A stretch of 64,000 nt of DNA, taken from NCBI GenBank assembly GCA_963662155.1, contig OY759271.1, forward strand, positions 18,120,728 to 18,184,727, written 5' to 3'. The notes below the pieces were generated by a model, which saw only the letters and a list, made by a program, of their open reading frames with translations, did not search any database and was not told the origin of the DNA. The DNA is from Lamellibrachia columna (taxonomy: Eukaryota; Annelida; Polychaeta; Sabellida; Siboglinidae). A program made the position numbers and the translations under genes. Position 1 is the stretch's first letter, and every line of letters starts with the position of its first letter. This document shows, in pieces, positions 1 through 8,900 of this stretch.

Positions 1-170
1 ACGCAATGATGTATATCGTCGCTGAAGAAAAAATAGCTAACAATTGACACGACTACTCATTCTGCGTCTATAATTGTTTATGGTCGATAACAAGGCGGTT
101 GCTACTCTCTCCGCATTCTCCGCTTCCGGTGGCTCCGCGGACGTCAAAAAGAATACGCCACCACGATTAC
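1..170. promoter_or_regulatory. Possible promoter of a neighbouring gene
   Basis: This short stretch is richer in G, C and CpG than the AT-rich DNA around it. It carries an ETS-like site (CCGGAAGCG on the minus strand, about 121-129) and a CRE-like core (gacgtca, 140-146). That pairing is common in TATA-less promoters. No ORF is recognisable beside it. If it is a promoter, the gene most likely lies off the left edge of the window. The call rests only on motif content. Confidence 0.25.
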
Positions 171-1677
171 CTATAAACATTGATCTGAGTACATCTTTCT
201 AATTGAAAGGTTTTAGTTTAATAATTTTCGCTAGATGGCACCACTATTCGTCAACCCTAGATATTTAATTTGCGTCATTCACACGATCCTACCCTCGTTT
301 GAGGGGGCATAGTCCCCCATCAAAAACGTGTAGTGCTCCTCGTGGCTTTGGGCCCCCGTGAAGCTTGTGATGTGCTACCTGCACCAGCCCAGAAAAAAAT
401 TGGCCATTCGTTAAATTTTTTACCTCAGAAATGCATTCAGAACGCATTTCCTAGCTCCAACTTTGATCTTGTGGTCCGCAGGCGCAGTACCGCTACTCGC
501 GCAGCTGCTGTGCAACCTCAGCCTCTGGTATAATTACAAAATGATGCCCCCTCGGCCTCCCTCCATAAATGTAGGCCTCTACACAGGGAAAGCGATATTT
601 GCACTGTTCCCTTCAGTGTTCTAGCTTCTGGGACAATTCAAATTGTTTTTTTTTATGTCATGCATGTTGATGGCCTTTAATAGGCTTAACATTTTTTTTA
701 ATAACCGAAATAGTGCACTGGCTACACCACGATTAGTTCCCCAATCGTAGCAACAAGGCATCAGTACTATGACAAGTATCATCTATGGTAACATTCTGGG
801 TTTGGGAAATTTAAATGTGTCAACCATAAAAACCCTTTGTCTCTGCACTTCCATACCATAACCATCCCTCTACATGTCTCACTCTGCCTCCCATCTCATT
901 GGATCGCTTCCAGCCTCCCTCAGTGTAGACCACACTGCTGGCATGCACAGTGTGAATGCTCTCCCCCCAGAAGCTGTCAGTTAGTGTTGTTATGGAGTGT
1001 TATGAATCTTCTCTGCTCTTATGATTTAACTCATGTTTGCAATATTTAAAACAGTATATGTCACCATATGGCTGTATTTAAAAATACATGCTAAAACATG
1101 GCTGCTAAAACGGTAAATGTTATCAAAGAACAATTACACGTAGGTGCACGACACTTACGTTCAGTTTTAATTTGCCACCAGTTAATTTTGGCATAACCCA
1201 AACTTGGTGTCTGTTATCTATTTTTGTACCTTCTAATATGTGTTGTATCAGTTATATAACTAACTATAAGATATGCTTTAATGCAATGCACATAATTGGT
1301 GTTATGGCTTCTCTACATTAACCATGAATAGTTTTTTTTAAATGGATTAAGAATATTTCTCCTTAGAATTGTGAAGCAGTTGTGACAGAAACGTAGTCAA
1401 GTTGCAAAGAAGCAGTAGCCATGTTCAATAATTTTTTGGGATGTTCAAAACATGTTTTGAGTTTGAGAACATGTTTGAGCGCCATTGCTCACTATGTTCT
1501 GAAACTATTTACACTTAACCAAACAACCAGAAATTCAATATGTATCATTTAATGTCTTGATAACAGTGCTGCAATTTGTAGGTTTTGATTAGCTGTTCAA
1601 TATGCTGATTTATAATCCTTTAATTTGTTATATCCTTTTGGTCTCATTCAAATGTCATACATTTTCATGTAGTTTCT

Positions 1678-1683
1678 TTTATT
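1678..1683 (-). promoter_or_regulatory. Candidate ADAR polyadenylation signal
   Basis: The minus strand reads AATAAA about 1.06 kb past the ADAR stop codon. Using it would place the hairpin at 2358-2483 inside the 3' UTR. Variant signals were not scored. Confidence 0.3.
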
Positions 1684-2357
1684 ATGCTCTTTTTTGACAA
1701 AAGTTCCAATTTGATTACTTGATCTACTTTAGCAACATCTAATGTAGCTAACAGTCAGCTCCTGTTATATATAACATACCTTCAACATGGCATTGTTTGA
1801 CTCTTAAAACACAATCTTCCTATTCTTCCATCAAGTTCACAAGCTTAATCCAAGCTGATTTATGATATGGCGTTTACTGTTTCAGGAGACCGGAGGCATA
1901 ATTACATGCACACACACACTGGTTTCCTTTGGAGTCACTTAGCTGCTTTTAAAGCAGTTTTAGCATACTTTCCATAGTCTATATTAACACAAAAGGGGTC
2001 AGACCAGTTATATTCCCGTGTGTCTCGTACAAATTTACTGCCAATTTCAGCGATTTTGTTGCTTTGTAACCAGCACATTCAACATGTTAGTAATACAGTG
2101 CATATGGAGTTTCATAGTTTTTATAATCACCTTTTTGTACAATTATGCAAAACACCACGGCAATTAATGGGAAAGTCTGATACTAAAACTGATTGAAAAG
2201 TGGTCAAATTTTTTTTCACCATTTGCCCACCAATGTGCACTGGGATTAGACAAGATATTGAACTGACCAGGTAGGTATTGAAAAACAATGTCATCACAGT
2301 CATAAGTGATAGATACATCTATTTGTGAAAACGTTCAAGTTGGCATATATATATGAG

Positions 2358-2483
2358 CAACGATTTTCTTGTAAACACAATTATTGAGATTATTTACTCA
2401 ATGTTTTGGCTGCCATCGAAGTGAAGTGAAGGCTTACTAACTCAAACATTGAGTAAGTAATTGCGTTTAGAAGAAAATCGTTA
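2358..2483. repeat. Inverted repeat in the ADAR 3' flank
   Basis: The left arm (about 2358-2409) and right arm (about 2443-2483) are inverted copies of one another. Shared blocks include cgattttctt and ttactcaatgttt. The left arm has an extra stretch of about 10 nt, and the loop is about 33 nt. In RNA it would fold into an imperfect stem of roughly 40 bp, starting about 255 nt after the ADAR stop. It may be a small MITE remnant. Confidence 0.6.
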
Positions 2484-2739
2484 CTCAGGTAGATGCATCT
2501 AATCAGGGTTGTCAGCCACGTCTTTTGAGACAACCTGTAAATCAGCCCCACAGTGATTGGAATCTGAACGTCGTAGCCAGCAGCCCTTTCTGTCAGCACC
2601 AGTGTGCATTGCCATTACTGCTAAGAAAGCAGGATAATTAGCTCCTAAGTCAACATTATTTCTCTACCACAAAGTTTCTCTGGCATATATGGGCAGGCTA
2701 ACAACCTGCTCATGCATGATTGTTATCACTTCACGCAGT

Positions 2740-2959
2740 CTATGAAAACATCTTTTCCTCGACTGGCTTTGAAACCCACATTCCAAACCCAGTTGCCTTA
2801 AACTTCATGGTCATGAGTCGTTTGGCCTCCTGGAACTCTGTCGCCTTCTGCTTGGCATCGAGATATGTCATATTCTGCAGCAGGTCGGTTCGACCGAGTT
2901 TCTGACATGTTGTCTTGAAGTCTTTGTACAGGACGCTTTTGCAAACTCGAGACAGGTTT
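2740..2959 (-). CDS. ADAR: ADAR terminal exon
   Basis: This 220-nt terminal exon begins [14 protein letters not shown] and ends [12 protein letters not shown], followed by TAG at 2740-2742. The W(I/V)xKPxEE ending is typical of ADARs. The acceptor is CCTCACAG. Confidence 0.94.
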
Positions 2960-5900
2960 CTGTGAGGTAAGATGGCAATTGCATGTCAACGTAGATTCAG
3001 TTGGGTATTGCAGACTCAACAGAAGAATGGAGATTTAAAAAGTATGCTACAAAACAAAGCTCATCTCAACTGAACTAATCACACAAACATCTACTGCACC
3101 AAACTGTTATTATGTTACATGTTAAAAGATATATTACATGTACTGTTAAAAGGTATATTCTTATATAGTATAGCAAGCAGTCCTTAGAACCACTTAATGC
3201 ACTATACCAACTTGACTTCTCTGGGAAGCATTCACCCAGGCTGCAATTACAGCGTGATGACTATTCATTTACACATATCCACCACTGTCTATAGCCAGGT
3301 ACTCATTTCTACAGTTGAATTGTGGAGATAACAAAATTGTTAAAGCTTCAAAACTGCAGCAAGAAAAGAAGAAATAATAATAGGTAGAACTAAAAACCAA
3401 ATGAGACGTGTGCTCACCCATCAAGACAGATGCCACGAGTCCCATCAGTCACTTCGGCATTCCTGTCTCCGTCACACCAGTTGACACTGTACTGCTTTGT
3501 CTTCTGTGTCTCCCTTTGTGCATCACACAATGTCACCCTGCCCAGCTGGGGGTGGTTTACATGGTAGGGTGACTGCAGCAGAGGGGTAATGTCTGGCTCA
3601 CCATGAACCAGTCGACAGCAAACAGCCCGCGACAGGTGACTCTCCTCATACAAATAGCCTAGAGGAAGAAGACAAGTAGCCTAGAGGAAGAAGACAAGTA
3701 GCCTAGAGGAAGAAGACAAGTAGCCTAGAGGAAGAAGACAAGTAGCCTAGAGGAAGAAGTAAACACACAGCTGCAGGACATACAGTATGTTTTGTAATTC
3801 AAAGATGGGAGTTCTCAGGGTTAGGGAAGAGCATCTCTGGAATGAATAACCGTAACAGCATAACACAGCTGAGCATGTAAATGTTACCTAAATAGAGGTT
3901 TTGTTCATTAAGCGTAATCAATCTATAAAAAAGAACTCTCGTGGAATGAGAGATACGTCGTGTACTGATCTTTGTGTTAAAACTCAGCCCGAAGGAATGC
4001 ATGAAGTACTGGAACTGAAACAACAGTAAAGTGAAACACCACAAGGATGACAGGATATTGTATACCGATTTGTTTGTTTGGATGTTCATAACACCACCAA
4101 TTTGCTTCTGAATCTTAATTTTAGTTACCACTTTCATTTGTTGATACTTCCTGATCAGTCTCCAAATTCATAGTACAGTGGTATTCTCTAATTAACAGTT
4201 TCACAAATTATTTACCATTGCTCTAACTAAATACAGTTACGTGGACATTGTAAAAAGAGCTCAATTGCTATCCAAGAATATAATCATTCTTAGTGATGAT
4301 ACTGAATGTATCAATAATCTTGATATTTATCATATCTACTATTCATTTTTAGCCAAAACATCAGTATAAAAGTCGTATGTGAAGTTGCTTGGTCACTTAG
4401 CCATCAAACATCAGAGCCCTGGTTACCACGTTGGCCGCCAGGAAACCCGAGATTTTACCAGAATCTCCCACTTTAGAACAAATTCTGAGTAAAGCACTGG
4501 TGTGACATTCTTCATTGTAGTTACAAATGGTTAGTTTAACTCGACTCTTTTAGGTGCATTGCCCCAAAACTATGATGTTTGTTTTGCTTTAAACCTTAAA
4601 TAATTCCACAAGTGGCACATTATGCCACCCACCCACCCAGTGTGAGCGAACTGAGATAAATGGGCTCAAGGAAGTGACTTAGCAGCGCCCCCTGCATTCC
4701 AACGATGTTCCACCGGCAGATTTTATCGCTGCAAGACATAGTGCGTAGTCGTTCACCACGCACTATCCCATCCCATGTCTGTTCGACAAAGTCAGACTTG
4801 ATAGGTAGAGTGCCTTCCCCTGAAAACAACAGGCATTCCATGGTGAAGACATTCACCTGGCATATGTAACAAATGTTTGCAGGTTGCTGACCTTATGCAT
4901 ACATTTTAATTAAGGCTTACACAAGATTTCACAGAAAAGTTGCTTGACCAGTATTCTGCACTTGACATTTTTTTAAAGCCTCACCTTTTACTTGATTCTC
5001 AGAAGCTCTTCAAACACTTTGTTTGCAAGAGTTAGCAATGTGTACACTCTGACTGACATTCAGCCTTGCTTTCTGCTTTGATAATTGTTGCAGGCCTGTA
5101 CATAACTGTACTGTATATGTCTCTAAAATAACAAACGTTATACAAGTTGCATTATCTATGTTTAGTGAACATGATTCAAAGTGCCTACCTCCTTCTATCT
5201 TGGTGCGTAGTAATCCCATCACTGCAGAGGAGAAGGTCGGATGGTGCTCAGTCCCACTGTCATTACACATCAGTGGTTTTGCATCTCTAGAAAACAAACA
5301 AACAAACGTAGAACTACAATGAAGTTTGTGATGTCGGAATAGCACCAGCAATCAGTGCTTCCTATGATGTTTTAAATGAAGGTAAGGCCACTCTAATTTC
5401 TGTTTACATATTATAATAATTACTGTTACATTGTGTTTGGATCTATAACATTTTGCTTCTCTTAAAAAATATCACTGCTTTTGATTAAAAAATAATTACT
5501 ACAAACATTTCCGATCATAATACCTAAGGCTAGCGAGTTCTTTACACTATCTGTAAGATTATTTAAGCCCTTCCAAGAATGCTTTTCAATTCAGCTTTGT
5601 ACCTCTGAGACATGAGAGCTCCGTCTCCACAAGGCGCAGTTGTAATGTACAGATGAAACGTTATTCCAGGTTTAACCCTTAGTTTCCCACTGGGAGCTTC
5701 TTCAAATATCGTCTCTGGGTCTTCAGGAATGTGTGCCTGCAGCTTTCGATAGAGGAACCTGACCAACAAAAGTAACACAAATTCTGTCATACCAATATAT
5801 TGTGACATTAGAAGTTTTGTCTCATTGTTGTCATCACATCCAGACTGGCTTTTTCCAAGTTGTTACTGTTGCTGTTTTTTTTGGCTTAAAAAACATGTTG

Positions 5901-8900
5901 CACACATCTCTATTAATGTCCTGAGAAATACCACAAGAAGAGGATGCCAATGTATATGTCAAAATAAGTTTCAAATGCACAGCTATTATTGAAAAACCAT
6001 GTATCAAAAGAAAAACGATGAGTTATTTTCTTTTGTTCATAGAATTTTATTTCTTTCCATTATGAAGTGGTAAATGCATTGCTATGACATAAAATGTGAT
6101 GCTCTGATCACATGTATCTTTTGTTGATATTTAAATTACAAATGGGGCAAACTCCTACAATGTATATAAATTAGCAGACAGCATACCTGAGAAATGACCT
6201 GCGAGTGATGATTTCAGCATGAGAGTCATTGACCGTCTGCCCCTCCAGACTCAGGCTCTCTCCAGTTATACACCGGTTCCCTACATCAAAACACCATAAG
6301 AATCGTTACAGTCATGTACACCAGGAAATATATCTCCTAAGGAGAGATTTCTCAACAGTGAATTCCTATAATTGCAACCCATGGGTATTTTGCAAGAAAC
6401 ATACTGCAATGGACAACATTAATTTACAAGAATGAGGTACAACATATAAATATCTAACTGGACAAACAGTCGTGCCTTGTTATTGCGCCCCCCGTTATTA
6501 CGAGGTTTCGGATATAAGGCAGTCGGTCGTGGACCCCGATTTTCTGCTGCCAGGGGGAAATGCCAAATGGGCCTGTTTAAACCTACTTAGAATTGTTTTG
6601 ACAATTCTCAAGAAACATTAGGTGAACAATGTCAATGAACGAATGTTTGTTTTGCGCTCACACCAACACCAATCGCAAATATGCCTCGCATAAGAATCAG
6701 ATAAACAGTCTTAAATGCAATTTAGTATGCAATACCAATATAACAATATGGTGAAATGGCATGCTTCTATTACATGGTAAATCTAATAGTTTTCGTGATG
6801 CAAAACCAACATGCCAAATGCTTAACCCAAGGCATTACCGGTGCGCGAAAATACAAAATCATCATCCACATACGAAACGATAAATCAATGTGTCATGGTG
6901 CATCATAAATTTATGCTTCCTTAGAGATCGGTTGAAAGACGAAGTGAAACAATTATTAATTCTACTTACTGTCGTTTTCTATGTTTAATCAGCTTATATA
7001 CTACGTGTGTCAAATCATATACGTTTTCGGCTGCTTGTTTCCAGGTTATTGTTTTAGATTCGTAGGCCTATTGGTCCAGTACATCATCATCATAGCAGAT
7101 CTGTTCCATAACGGTTTACGTACATGAATTTTATTCTGTTCAAGGTTCAACAGGGTGTGACATTTTAAAATAATACACGTTGAAGCTAGTTGACTCATTT
7201 AATAAGCTTTATAAACTGTGTATTGGCATATAAGACAGTGCTGCTAGCACACAGTGGCTTCGAAAGCGTTCTTGGACTTGGTGCAGCGGGTGGGGATCAC
7301 TGTTGTTTAGTAGCTCTCTAGTGGCAGATATGGGAACACCTAACACGCCTCGCATACAGCACAGTCCAAAGTCGTGGATCCCGACCACCGCGTAATAATG
7401 AGGCTCGACTGTATTTAGATAAGTCAGTAAATTTAATCTGTTGAGTAGAATAGTGTCCTGGTTTGTTATGGCTTTCATATAAAATTTTATATAGTTAAAA
7501 TTATATTTTGGAATGCGTTTGGGGAGATTTCCTGGTCGTGGCCTCATGCATCAATTTCATACCAAATCACTAGTTGCTGGGATTATTTTCTTACATCATA
7601 ATTAGTAGATGGACTACTTTAATTACTGCTACAAAAAAACGTCAGTCAGTATAAATTGTCAACACTGCAAGAGTACCATTGAAAACTTTAAAAAGTAATT
7701 CACCATTTATTCTAAACATTCCATGATAAATCCCATGATAAATGCTTTTCATTTTTTCATGCGTACAGGACTAAATTTAGATTAATATTTGTCAGGAACA
7801 TAACAACCTTGCACATGACATACCCGAGCCAAGACTGATGACTTTCCCATTGTCTCCCGTCCCATTCTTCATCACCAGTCCAGCCATGACTTTGCGTCCA
7901 GGCATACAGACTGACACCCCGCTGATAATCAGGTGAAATGTCTGGTGACACAGAGCTGCCATCTTGTCAAAGTGGGTAGCTTGCACACCCAGTGCAGCTT
8001 GCTACAAACACATCACAAATATTTCCTACACAAAATAGAAGAACTACAGTATATATATATTTAGACACTGTTTGAAAATACCATCATCAGAGTGCAAGTT
8101 TTTTTAGAAATGTAATACCTTACATTAGATTTTGAATACATACTTTAAAAGGCTTTACGTGTTCACCGATTTCAAAAATGTACCCTTATTGCCACTTGGA
8201 AACACTGAATGTCATTTACCACAGGGAATAATCCTGATAAAACCATGGGATTCACATCGCAAAATTCCTCCTCAGTTTTTAAATTAGGGGAATACATTGA
8301 TTGCTATCACTGTGCCTCGTGTCAACAGTACCACTGGCCATACAGACTGGTGTCTGGCTGTCTGCCTCATGTCTACAGTACCACTGGCCACACAGACTGG
8401 TGTCTGGCTGTCTGCCTCGTGTCAACAGTACCACTGGCCACACAGACTGGTGTCTGGCTGTCTGCCTCGTGTCAACAGTACCACTGGCCACACAGACTGG
8501 TGTCTGGCTGTCTGCCTCGTGTCAACAGTACCACTGGCCACACAGACTGGTGTCTGGCTGTCTGCCTCGTGTCAACAGTACCACTGGCCACACAGACTGG
8601 TGTCTGGCTGTCTGCCTCGTGTCAACAGTACCACTGGCCACACAGACTGGTGTCTGGCTGTCTGCCTCGTGTCAACAGTACCACTGGCCACACACACTGG
8701 TGTCTGGCTGTCTGCCTCGTGTCAACAGTACCACTGGTCACATAGACTGGTGTCTGGCCGTCTGCCTCATGTCAACTTGTTCACATGCATTATCAATGAA
8801 TGGCGAGTCCAGAGAATGACAACAGAATTTGATCATGCAAAACTATGTATCGTTTACACAACCAGAACATTTTGAAGTTTTCTTCACCGAGAAAGAACGA

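Larger units (their letters stand above)
171..2739. other. Gene-free 3' flank of ADAR
   Basis: No coding sequence is recognisable here; the short ORFs on both strands look random. Because ADAR runs on the minus strand and ends at 2740, the right part should be its 3' UTR. The only minus-strand AATAAA that I found within about 1.1 kb of the stop is at 1678-1683. An inverted repeat lies at 2358-2483. Nothing else stands out. Confidence 0.5.

Noticed and set aside
7757..7986. Two overlapping 64-codon minus ORFs as separate genes
   Set aside because: They are readings across ADAR exon 7824-8001; only the frame ending VISLGSG fits the family.
8209..8875. Three overlapping plus-strand ORFs of 172-192 codons
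   Set aside because: They are the three frames of one 50-bp tandem repeat; the cyclic peptide and identical content in each frame show that it is not coding.
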